From contig JBFWWZ010000019.1 in the NCBI GenBank assembly GCA_050245915.1, positions 1 through 45,429 of the forward strand: a DNA stretch of 45,429 bases, given 5' to 3'. Numbering within the stretch: position 1 is the first letter of the stretch; each line of letters begins with the position of its first letter. This DNA comes from JBDSKH01 sp050245915 (GTDB lineage Bacteria > Actinomycetota > Actinomycetes > Actinomycetales > Microbacteriaceae). Below are positions 7,981 through 15,745 of this stretch, in pieces. The position numbers and the translations under genes were made by a program. The notes under the pieces are model-generated. The model did no database searches, was not told where the DNA came from, and saw only the letters and a list, made by a program, of their open reading frames with translations.

Positions 7981-7986
7981 ATCCTA
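7981..7986 (-). promoter_or_regulatory. -10 element TAGGAT of the phosphatase gene (leaderless)
   Basis: TAGGAT lies seven bases upstream of the ATG at 7973. Its first base pair overlaps the first base of the parC start codon. Confidence 0.55.
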
Positions 7987-10460
7987 TGACTCCCCCTCCT
8001 GCGACTCCCCCTTCTCCCGTGCCTCCCGGCGAGCGGATCGACGATATCGACGTCGGCGCCGAGATGCAGTCCTCGTTCCTCGAGTACGCCTACTCCGTCA
8101 TCTATTCGCGCGCCCTGCCCGACGCACGTGACGGCCTCAAGCCGGTGCAGCGCCGCATCCTGTTCCAGATGTCCGAGATGGGCCTGCGGCCCGACCGCGG
8201 GCACGTGAAGAGCGCGCGCGTCGTGGGCGATGTGATGGGCCGGCTGCACCCGCACGGCGACGGCGCGATCTACGACGCCCTGGTGCGCCTCGCGCAGGAC
8301 TTCACGATGCGCCTGCCGCTCGTCGACGGGCACGGCAACTTCGGGTCGCTCGACGACGGCCCCGCCGCGGCGCGGTACACCGAGGCGCGGCTGCAGGCGG
8401 CCGCGATGGCGATGACCGACGGACTCGACGAAGACGTCGTCGACTTCGTGCCGAACTACGACAATCAACTCACCCAGCCCGAGGTTCTGCCTGCCGCCTA
8501 CCCCAACCTCCTGGTGAACGGGGCGGCGGGCATCGCCGTCGGCATGGCGACGAACATGGCGCCCCACAATCTCATCGAGGTCGCCGCGGCCGCCCGCCAC
8601 CTGCTCGAGAACCCGGATGCCACCCTCGACGACCTGATGGCCTACGTCCCCGGGCCCGACCTGCCCACCGGCGGCACCATCGTCGGCCTCGACGGCATCA
8701 AAGACGCGTACGCGACCGGTCGCGGGTCGTTCAAGACCCGTGCCAAGGTCACGGTCGAGCAGCTCTCCGCCCGGCGCACCGGGCTGGTCGTCACCGAGCT
8801 GCCTTATCTCGTGGGCCCCGAGAAGGTCATCGAGAAGATCAAAGACGGCGTCAACACCAAGAAAATCACCGGCATCTCCGATGTCACCGACCTCACCGAT
8901 CGCAAGCACGGCCTGCGTCTCGTGATCGGCATCAAGACCGGCTTCAGCCCCGACGCCGTTCTCGAGCAGCTCTACCGCCTCACCCCGCTCGAAGACGGCT
9001 TCTCGATCAACAACGTCGCCCTCGTCGAGGGCAAGCCCCAGACCCTGGGGTTGAAAGAGATGCTGCGGGTCTACCTCGACCACCGCATCTCCGTCGTCAC
9101 CCGGCGATCCCGCTACCGGCTCACCCGCCGGCAGGAGCGGCTGCACCTCGTACTCGGCCTGCTCATCGCGATCCTCGACATCGACGAGGTCATCCAGGTG
9201 ATCCGCACCAGCGATGACGCCGCGCAGGCCCGAACGCGGCTGATGGAGGTGTTCGACCTCAGCACGCTCCAGGCCGACTACATCCTCGAGCTGCAGCTGC
9301 GCCGGCTCACGAAGTTCAGCCGCATCGAGCTCGAGTCCGAGCGCGACAAGCTGCAGGCCGAGATCGCCGAGCTCGAGGCTCTGCTCGCCGATCCGCAGCG
9401 CGTGCGCGTGCGGGTCGCAGAAGAGCTCGATGAGACCGCGGAGCGCTTCGGCACCCCGCGACGCACCCTGCTGACCGAGGCGAAGGCCTCCATCGCCTCG
9501 ACGCCCGCGGCCCGGCGTGCCGCCGCGGCATCCGGACCCTCGCTCGAGATCGCCGACGTGCCCACGCTCGTCGTGCTCTCGACGACGGGTCGAGCGGTCC
9601 GCGTCGACCTGCCCGACGGCGCCGAGCCGCCCGCACGCGCGGCCCGGCGCAACCGGCACGACGCCATCCAGTCCACCGTGCTCACCACCACGCGCGGCGA
9701 GCTGGGCGCGGTCACCTCACGCGGGCGGCTGCTTCGGTTCACCCCCGTCGACCTGCCGTCGGTGCCGGCCAACTCGGTGCAGCTCGCCGCGGGGGCGCGC
9801 ATCGCCGACTACCTGGGCGTCACCGACAAGAAGGAGCGGGTGCTCGGTCTGGTGTCGCTCGACTCGGAGCTGCCGATCGCGCTCGGCACCGCGCAGGGTG
9901 TCGTCAAACGTGTCGCCGCAGGCGCATACCCGTCGCGTCCGGATTTCGAGATCATCGCGCTGAAGCCCGGCGACGAGGTCGTCGGGGTCGCGCAGGGTCC
10001 CGACGGCGAGGAGCTGATCTTCATCACGACCGACGCGCAGCTGCTGCGGTACCCGGCCTCCGCCGTGCGGCCGCAGGGTGTCGCGGCCGGCGGCATGGCC
10101 GGCATCAACCTCGCGGCGAAGGCGCGGGCCTTGTTCTTCACCTCGGTCGACCCGGGTGCCGACGTCGTCGTCGCGACCATCTCCACCCCGACCGAGACGC
10201 TGGCGGGCGCCGACCCCGGGCGCGCCAAGGTCTCCCGGCTTGCCGAGTTCCCCGGCAAAGGCCGCGGCACCGGCGGGGTGCGTGCGCACACCTTCCTCAA
10301 GGGCGAGAGCGCGCTGTCGCTCGCCTGGGCGGGTCCGGCGCCTGCCCTCGCGGTCGGGGGCGACGGGTCGCTGCGCACGCTCCCCGATGCGGGCGCGAAA
10401 CGCGACGCCTCCGGGGCGCCGATGGATGCCGTCGTCGGCTCGATCGGGCGCGCGCTCTAG
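7986..10460 (+). CDS. parC: DNA topoisomerase IV subunit A
   Basis: An 824-residue type IIA topoisomerase breakage-reunion subunit. The catalytic tyrosine is Y131 in AAARYTEARL. The N-terminal winged-helix segment is LPDARDGLKPVQRRIL, and a coiled-coil and six-bladed C-terminal domain follow. The C-terminal GyrA-box is degenerate (PGKGRGTGGVRAHTFLKGE) rather than QRRGGRG, which favours ParC over GyrA, and a matching parE lies nearby at 12573-14666. Together they decatenate replicated chromosomes. The quinolone-determining loop reads HPHGDGAIYD, so the usual Ser/Ala at E. coli GyrA position 83 is Gly93 here, while the acidic residue (Asp97) is kept. Confidence 0.93.
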   Translation: MTPPPATPPSPVPPGERIDDIDVGAEMQSSFLEYAYSVIYSRALPDARDGLKPVQRRILFQMSEMGLRPDRGHVKSARVVGDVMGRLHPHGDGAIYDALVRLAQDFTMRLPLVDGHGNFGSLDDGPAAARYTEARLQAAAMAMTDGLDEDVVDFVPNYDNQLTQPEVLPAAYPNLLVNGAAGIAVGMATNMAPHNLIEVAAAARHLLENPDATLDDLMAYVPGPDLPTGGTIVGLDGIKDAYATGRGSFKTRAKVTVEQLSARRTGLVVTELPYLVGPEKVIEKIKDGVNTKKITGISDVTDLTDRKHGLRLVIGIKTGFSPDAVLEQLYRLTPLEDGFSINNVALVEGKPQTLGLKEMLRVYLDHRISVVTRRSRYRLTRRQERLHLVLGLLIAILDIDEVIQVIRTSDDAAQARTRLMEVFDLSTLQADYILELQLRRLTKFSRIELESERDKLQAEIAELEALLADPQRVRVRVAEELDETAERFGTPRRTLLTEAKASIASTPAARRAAAASGPSLEIADVPTLVVLSTTGRAVRVDLPDGAEPPARAARRNRHDAIQSTVLTTTRGELGAVTSRGRLLRFTPVDLPSVPANSVQLAAGARIADYLGVTDKKERVLGLVSLDSELPIALGTAQGVVKRVAAGAYPSRPDFEIIALKPGDEVVGVAQGPDGEELIFITTDAQLLRYPASAVRPQGVAAGGMAGINLAAKARALFFTSVDPGADVVVATISTPTETLAGADPGRAKVSRLAEFPGKGRGTGGVRAHTFLKGESALSLAWAGPAPALAVGGDGSLRTLPDAGAKRDASGAPMDAVVGSIGRAL

Positions 10461-10468
10461 TCAGACCC

Positions 10469-10474
10469 TAAGGT
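10469..10474 (+). promoter_or_regulatory. -10 element TAAGGT of the 10482 gene (leaderless)
   Basis: TAAGGT is seven bases before the GTG at 10482. The same bases also contain an AAGGTG that could serve as a ribosome site, so the start is supported either way. Confidence 0.5.
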
Positions 10475-10481
10475 GTACCTC

Positions 10482-11075
10482 GTGACCACCTCACGGGCGA
10501 AGATCGACGCGCAGATCACCGCATTCCACGCCGAATCGCGCGCCCACTCCGAGGCCAATGTCACCCGCCTCAGCCGGATGCTGGGGCTGATCGCGATCGG
10601 ATTCGGCGGCCTCGCGGCGGTCGCGTCGCTGCTGTGGAAGGACAACCGTACCGAGGTCCTGTTCGTCGCCCCGTTCGTGATCCTGATCCTCTGGATGAGC
10701 TGCATCCGCATCCTCGCCGAGATGACGATCTCCGGGGAGTATCAGCGCTACTACGATCGCAGGCTCGCAGAGCTCCTCGACAGCCCGGTTCTGGGGTTCC
10801 GGTCCTGGCAGGATTCGGCACCGCGGCGAGGCGGTCGCTCCGCGGCCAACCTCACGATCTACGGCTTCGTCGCCATCGTCTCGCTCGCCGTCGTGTCCTG
10901 GTGCGCGTGGGAGGCGGCAACGACCGTCGGCTGGCTCGGCTGGATACTCGTCGGGGTCTGGACGGCGGGAACGCTGGCGATCGTCATCTCGGCGTTCCGT
11001 CTGCCACATCTGCGTCGCGCCGTCGCGGCGGATCTCGCCGCCGAACCGCAGCGGAGTAGTCAGTCCACACCGTAG
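10482..11075 (+). CDS. Membrane protein with four predicted helices, unknown function
   Basis: A 197-residue protein with four hydrophobic segments in two pairs: MLGLIAIGFGGLAAVASLLW, VLFVAPFVILILWMSCIRIL, IYGFVAIVSLAVVSWCAW and LGWILVGVWTAGTLAIVIS. A hydrophilic loop of about 55 residues separates the pairs. The N-terminus (TTSRAKIDAQITAFHAESRAHSE) looks helical and amphipathic. I do not recognise a family. The GTG at 10482 is preferred over the GTG at 10473 because of its position after TAAGGT. The 3' end overlaps the convergent membrane-protein gene by 16 bases. Confidence 0.75.
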   Translation: MTTSRAKIDAQITAFHAESRAHSEANVTRLSRMLGLIAIGFGGLAAVASLLWKDNRTEVLFVAPFVILILWMSCIRILAEMTISGEYQRYYDRRLAELLDSPVLGFRSWQDSAPRRGGRSAANLTIYGFVAIVSLAVVSWCAWEAATTVGWLGWILVGVWTAGTLAIVISAFRLPHLRRAVAADLAAEPQRSSQSTP

Positions 11076-12592
11076 AACGCGGCGATCAGCGCCAGCTTCG
11101 CGGGGTCGTCGTAGATCAGCACGCTTTGCGCGTCATCGCACGAGACCTCGCGGTCGGGCTGCCCGAACTCCTCCGTGAGACGCTCGGTCTCGATCGCGAG
11201 CTCGTCGCCGCGGCCGTTGACGTAGAAGAACGTGCCCGCCCCCGACGTCGAGTACGCGCGGTTCGTCAGCCAGTGGCTCGGCCCCAGCCCGTGCTCGATC
11301 TGGATGAGCCGCACCCCGGTCGCCGACGGCAGCGAGAGCCGTCGCGCGTCCGAGAACGTCGCGTATCCGAGCTGGCCCGGCACCGCCTCGTCGAGGCACA
11401 TCGTCTCGGCGTTCCGGTAGCCGAAGAACCTGTCGGCCGAGCCGAGATTCGATGCCGCGCCCGTCACGAGCGCCACCACGAGGAACAGCAGGGCCCCGGA
11501 TGCCGCAGCCGGCACGACGGCGACTCGCGGCATCGCGAGCAGCACCAGCACGAACGGCAGGATCAGCACCGGCCAGAAGTAGAGATAGTGGGTGATCATC
11601 AGGGCGAACGTCGCCGCCAGCCCGCCGAGCGGGATCAGCCCGAGATACACCACCGCCATCGATGACGCCTCGCCCCGTGCGTAACGGACGGTGGCGACCA
11701 CGGCCGCACCCAGGCAGGCCACCGCGAGCACCACCCCCGCCGACAGGATGACCCCCGCCGCCGGGTCGCGAGCCTGGAAGTCGTAGTACGGTCCGATCTG
11801 CGAGAGCCGCGTCGCGAACACCTGCGGATCCACATAGGTGAACGGCGACGTCCCCTGCAACGGTGAGAACAGGATCCGGAGCAGCAATGCGCCGGCGAGG
11901 GTCGCGCCCACGACGACCACCGGCACGCGAGCCGCCCGGCGGCCACGACGGATCACCAGGAGAAGCAGCGCCAACGCGGTGCCGGGCGCCGCGAACAAGA
12001 GGACCAGCGGATTGGATGCCGCGGTCAGGGCGAGCGCGGCCCCGATCGACACCGTGGCGGGCCGCGAGGTGCTCACGACGAGGAGGGGCGCGGCCAGCAG
12101 TGCCGCGTACATGCCGAAGTAGTACGTCGGGGCGAGATGGAACGACAGGATCCAGCTGGTTCCGATGAGCGGGAACACGAGCAGCGGCGTCATCGCCACC
12201 GCCGCGCGGAGAACGGCGGCATCGGGATGCAGCACCCGCATCAACCCGTACAGCACCACGAACAAGAGCGCGTTGTTCAGCATCGCCACCACGAGGTAGT
12301 AGCCGTAGATCGAACCGCCGGTCACCAGGAACGCGACCGCGCTGATCGGCAGCTCGGGGAACACGAACACCTGCGGCGAGAAGCTCCAGTCGAGCGGCCG
12401 GCCGGCCACCACATCCTGCAGGAACTGGAACAGCGGGCCGTTGTCGCTGGAACGCAGCTCCCACTGGATCGGCCAGGTGGCGGCATCCGCCGGGTCTCCC
12501 CCGGCCCGGATCCGGAAGACCAGCGCCGTGAGCGCGGCGACGATCGCGGTCGCGCCGACGAGGACGAGCGCCCTACGTGTCGATGCGCCCAC
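11060..12592 (-). CDS. Polytopic membrane protein, possibly GT-C glycosyltransferase-like
   Basis: A 510-residue protein with about ten or eleven hydrophobic helices and a soluble C-terminal domain of about 110 residues. After the first helix comes an extracytoplasmic loop, PIQWELRSSDNGPLFQFLQDV. An acidic residue in the first outer loop is typical of GT-C lipid-linked-sugar glycosyltransferases, but no decisive motif is seen, so this is only a suggestion. The chosen GTG start (12592) overlaps the last 20 bases of parE and the gene runs in the same direction, so it is likely co-transcribed with it. The C-terminal domain has two cysteines (ETMCLDEA, VSCDDAQ) that could pair outside the membrane. 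Confidence 0.7.
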   Translation of the reverse strand: MGASTRRALVLVGATAIVAALTALVFRIRAGGDPADAATWPIQWELRSSDNGPLFQFLQDVVAGRPLDWSFSPQVFVFPELPISAVAFLVTGGSIYGYYLVVAMLNNALLFVVLYGLMRVLHPDAAVLRAAVAMTPLLVFPLIGTSWILSFHLAPTYYFGMYAALLAAPLLVVSTSRPATVSIGAALALTAASNPLVLLFAAPGTALALLLLVIRRGRRAARVPVVVVGATLAGALLLRILFSPLQGTSPFTYVDPQVFATRLSQIGPYYDFQARDPAAGVILSAGVVLAVACLGAAVVATVRYARGEASSMAVVYLGLIPLGGLAATFALMITHYLYFWPVLILPFVLVLLAMPRVAVVPAAASGALLFLVVALVTGAASNLGSADRFFGYRNAETMCLDEAVPGQLGYATFSDARRLSLPSATGVRLIQIEHGLGPSHWLTNRAYSTSGAGTFFYVNGRGDELAIETERLTEEFGQPDREVSCDDAQSVLIYDDPAKLALIAAFYGVD

Positions 12593-14666
12593 GGTCGAGA
12601 CCCTGGCCCGCGATGATGAAGTCTTTGCGCGGGGCGACGTCGTTGCCCATGAGCAGTTCGAAGACCCGCGCCGCATCTGCCGCATCGGACATCCGCACGC
12701 GGCGCAGGGTGCGATGCGCCCGGCTCATCGTGGTCTCGGCCAGCTGGTCCGCATCCATCTCGCCCAGCCCCTTGTAGCGCTGGATGGGTTCCTGGTACTT
12801 GCGCCCGCTCTTCTGCAGCGCCGCCAGCACCCCCTGCAACTCGGCTTCGGAGTACGTGTACACGATGTCGTTCGGTTTCGAACCCGGATTCTGGATCACC
12901 ACGCGATGCAGCGGCGGCACCGCCGCGAACACCCGGTCCTTCTCGATCATCTCCGGCATGTACTTGAAGAACAGCGTGAGCAGCAGGGTGCGGATGTGGG
13001 CGCCGTCGACGTCGGCGTCGCTCATGATGATGACCTTGCCGTAGCGCGCCTGCTCGATGTCGAAGGTGCGCCCGGAGCCGGCCCCGATCACCTGGATGAT
13101 CGAGGCGCACTCCGCGTTGCCGAGCATGTCGGTCAGCGACGCCTTCTGGACGTTCAGGATCTTGCCCCGGATCGGGAGCAACGCCTGGTACTCGCTGTCG
13201 CGCGCGAGCTTCGCCGTGCCGAGCGCGGAATCGCCCTCCACGATGAACAGCTCGGTGCCCGCGACATCGTTCGACCGGCAGTCGACGAGCTTCGCCGGCA
13301 GGGTCGAGGACTCAAGCGCGTTCTTACGCCGCTGCGTCTCTTTGTGCGCCCGAGCCGAGATGCGGCTCTTCATCTCCGCGACGATCTTGTCCAGCACCAG
13401 GCCGCTCTGGGTCTTGTCGTCGCGTTTCGAGCTCGCGAAGCGCTCCGCCATCGCCTTCGCGACAGTGTTCGACACGATCGCCCGGATCGCCGGAGTGCCC
13501 AGGATCTCCTTCGTCTGACCCTCGAACTGCGGCTCGGGCAGCCGGACGGTGAGCACCGCGGTCAGCCCGGCGAGGATGTCCTCTTTCTCGAGCTTGTCGG
13601 TGCCCACCTTCAGCCGGCGCGCGTTCTTCTCCACCTCGGCACGCAGGAACTTCATGAGGCCCTGCTCGAACCCGGTCTGGTGGGTGCCGCCCTTCGGCGT
13701 CGCGATGATGTTCACGAAGCTGCGGAACACGGTGTCGTAGCCGGTGCCCCAGCGCAGCGCGATATCGACCTCGCACTCGCGGTTCAGCTCGGTCGCGACC
13801 ATGTGGCCGTTCTCCTGCAGCACCGGCACCGTCTCGGTGTAGCCGCCGGTCCCCTGGATGCGCCAGGTCGAGGTGAGCGGCGCGTCCGGCGCCAGGAAGT
13901 CCACGAACTCCGCGATCCCGCCCGCGAAACGGAACGTCTCGCTCGACGGCGCCTCCCCGCGCAGCTCGTCGATGCGGATCGTCAGCCCCGGCACCAGGAA
14001 CGCCGTCTGGCGCGCGCGTTCCATCAGCTCGTCGGCCTGGAAGGCCGCGCCCTTCGTGAAGATCTGCGGGTCGGCCCAGTACCGGATGCGGGTGCCGGTG
14101 ACCCCCTTGGCCACCTTGCCGACCACCCGCAGCTCGCTGCCGGTGGTGAACGGCTCGAACGGCGACTCGGGCGACGGGTCGCCGGAATCGAGGAAGCGGC
14201 CGGGTTCGCCCCGGTGGAACGACATCGCCCAGGTCTTGCCGTCGCGATCGACCTCCACGTCGAGACGCTCGCTGAGGGCATTGACGACGGACGCGCCCAC
14301 GCCGTGCAGGCCGCCCGATGCGGCGTACGAGCCCGAACCGAACTTGCCGCCGGCGTGCAGCTTCGTGAAGACGACCTCGACCCCGCTGAGCCCGGTCTTC
14401 GGCTCGATGTCGACCGGGATGCCGCGGGCGCGGTCGCGGACCTCGACGCTCTGATCCGGGTGCAGCAGCACTTCGATCTCGCTGCCGTGCCCGGCCAGAG
14501 CCTCGTCGACGGAGTTGTCGATGATCTCCCACAGGCAATGCATCAGCCCGCGCGAGTCGGTGGAGCCGATGTACATCCCGGGGCGCTTGCGCACCGCCTC
14601 AAGCCCTTCCAGGACACTCAGGTGTCGGGCGCTGTAGGTGGAGGAGGAAGCGTCGGAGCCGGGCAT
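12573..14666 (-). CDS. parE: DNA topoisomerase IV subunit B
   Basis: A 697-residue ATPase subunit of topoisomerase IV. The GHKL domain shows E47/N51 in LWEIIDNSVDEA, the G1 segment RDRARGIPVD (77-86), and the ATP-lid GGLHGVGASVVNAL (118-131). The TOPRIM domain shows VEGDSALG and MSDADVDGAHIRTLLL. A C-terminal QRYKGLGEMD motif is present. The G1 box departs from the usual DxGxG: Asp78 is kept, but the middle glycine is Ala80. The ATG at 14666 follows TAAGGT by exactly six bases, so it is probably leaderless. The downstream membrane-protein gene overlaps its 3' end. Confidence 0.95.
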   Translation of the reverse strand: MPGSDASSSTYSARHLSVLEGLEAVRKRPGMYIGSTDSRGLMHCLWEIIDNSVDEALAGHGSEIEVLLHPDQSVEVRDRARGIPVDIEPKTGLSGVEVVFTKLHAGGKFGSGSYAASGGLHGVGASVVNALSERLDVEVDRDGKTWAMSFHRGEPGRFLDSGDPSPESPFEPFTTGSELRVVGKVAKGVTGTRIRYWADPQIFTKGAAFQADELMERARQTAFLVPGLTIRIDELRGEAPSSETFRFAGGIAEFVDFLAPDAPLTSTWRIQGTGGYTETVPVLQENGHMVATELNRECEVDIALRWGTGYDTVFRSFVNIIATPKGGTHQTGFEQGLMKFLRAEVEKNARRLKVGTDKLEKEDILAGLTAVLTVRLPEPQFEGQTKEILGTPAIRAIVSNTVAKAMAERFASSKRDDKTQSGLVLDKIVAEMKSRISARAHKETQRRKNALESSTLPAKLVDCRSNDVAGTELFIVEGDSALGTAKLARDSEYQALLPIRGKILNVQKASLTDMLGNAECASIIQVIGAGSGRTFDIEQARYGKVIIMSDADVDGAHIRTLLLTLFFKYMPEMIEKDRVFAAVPPLHRVVIQNPGSKPNDIVYTYSEAELQGVLAALQKSGRKYQEPIQRYKGLGEMDADQLAETTMSRAHRTLRRVRMSDAADAARVFELLMGNDVAPRKDFIIAGQGLDRGRIDT

Positions 14667-14672
14667 CGTTCC

Positions 14673-14678
14673 ACCTTA
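14673..14678 (-). promoter_or_regulatory. -10 element TAAGGT of parE (leaderless)
   Basis: TAAGGT ends six bases before the parE ATG, with no ribosome site between. Confidence 0.6.
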
Positions 14679-14827
14679 ACCAGCAGGGACGACGCGAGCC
14701 GCCCCGACACCCCATCTGGGGACGGGAACGTACGCGTTCAGCGAAATGCACCCCGATCAGCCGGACGGAGACGGGTGAGCGTGCTTGACTGGACGCCAGG
14801 CACCACCACCTACCCGAGGGAGGACCC

Positions 14828-15055
14828 ATGTCGCAGATCACCGACACCGTGGACGAGCTGGAGCTCGATGCCGCCCTCACCGCGTTCGACCGCTGCGACA
14901 GCTGCGGTGCTCAGGCCTACATCCGCGTCACCCTCGCGTCCGGCGACCTGCTGTTCTGCGCGCACCACGGTGCGAAGTTCAAGGACAAGCTCGCCCCGAC
15001 CGCGCTGAACTGGCACGACGAGACCGCGCGCCTGCACGAGCAGCCCGTCGACTAG
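14828..15055 (+). CDS. Small DUF7455-type zinc-binding protein
   Basis: A 75-residue protein beginning MSQITDTVDELELDAALTAF. C23xxC26 (DRCDSCGAQ) and C44 followed by His46/His47 (LFCAHHGAK) look like a single zinc site. Small proteins of this type (DUF7455) are conserved in actinobacteria, commonly near sigA and parE; function is unknown. The gene has a strong GAGGGAGGA ribosome site four to twelve bases upstream and a TTGACT at 14785-14790 that may be a -35 element. Confidence 0.85.
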   Translation: MSQITDTVDELELDAALTAFDRCDSCGAQAYIRVTLASGDLLFCAHHGAKFKDKLAPTALNWHDETARLHEQPVD

Positions 15056-15064
15056 GGCCGGCGG

Positions 15065-15745
15065 CTAGCTCAGCTTCAGCTTCGCCAGGGTCGCGTTCCG
15101 CGCCCCCTCGGCTGCCGCATCCGCGAACCGGATGCTGTCGCCATCGGGCGCGTAGCCGACGATGACCGACGTCAGAATCGCATCCGCGAACGCCGGGTTC
15201 TTGGCGAGAACCGGGCCGTGCAGATGCGTGCCCCAGGCGTTGCCGGTGCGCGCGCCCTCGGTGCGGCCGTCGTTGCCGTGACCGGTGACCACCGTGCCGA
15301 GCGGCGTGGGACGGGCACCCGCCGTCCAGCCGCGGGCGTGGTTCTCGAAGCCGACGAGCCGGCCGAAAGCGCTGTCGACCACGAGGTCGGTCGTCGCCCG
15401 GGCCGCGAGCGGTTCGGCGACACCGTCGAACACGCCGATCCCGTCCAGCTCTCCGACGCGTGTCGAGAGCAGCTCGAAGCCGGTGCCGACCGCGAGTAGG
15501 CCGACGCCGCCGTCCACCCATTCGATCAGGCGGGCGGCCACGCTGCGGAGCCGGCTGGCCTGCTCGGCCAGTCCGGTATCCACCCCCGACCCCACGACGA
15601 TCAGGTCGGGTGTCGTCGTCGGTTCGGTGACGATCTCGGCGTCGATGCCCGACCAGCGCAGCCGCTGGGCGAGCACGAGAGCGTTCTGTGCGTCGCCGTT
15701 GACGTCGAGCAGGTCGGGGAACAGCTGCAGAATGAGGACGCTCAC
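15065..15745 (-). CDS. gatD: GatD-like glutamine amidotransferase subunit lacking the catalytic cysteine
   Basis: A 226-residue class I glutamine amidotransferase-like protein matching GatD, the glutaminase partner of MurT in lipid II isoglutaminyl synthase. The fold markers are present: a nucleotide-like start LILQLFPDLLDVNGDAQNAL, and the His loop GTHLHGP (172-178). The nucleophile elbow, normally (A/V)(I/V)C(G/A)G(Y/F/L)Q, reads AVGTGFELLS (85-94), so Gly87 replaces the essential Cys. The whole protein contains no cysteine. It therefore cannot release ammonia from glutamine by the known mechanism. The GTG start overlaps the murT stop by four bases (GTGA), so the two subunits are coupled. 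It may be a structural partner only. Confidence 0.85.
   Translation of the reverse strand: MSVLILQLFPDLLDVNGDAQNALVLAQRLRWSGIDAEIVTEPTTTPDLIVVGSGVDTGLAEQASRLRSVAARLIEWVDGGVGLLAVGTGFELLSTRVGELDGIGVFDGVAEPLAARATTDLVVDSAFGRLVGFENHARGWTAGARPTPLGTVVTGHGNDGRTEGARTGNAWGTHLHGPVLAKNPAFADAILTSVIVGYAPDGDSIRFADAAAEGARNATLAKLKLS

Noticed and set aside
12441..15008. An 855-codon plus-strand open frame across parE
   Set aside because: It is a shadow of parE on the opposite strand with low-complexity Arg/Leu/Ala composition; parE itself has every GHKL and TOPRIM motif.
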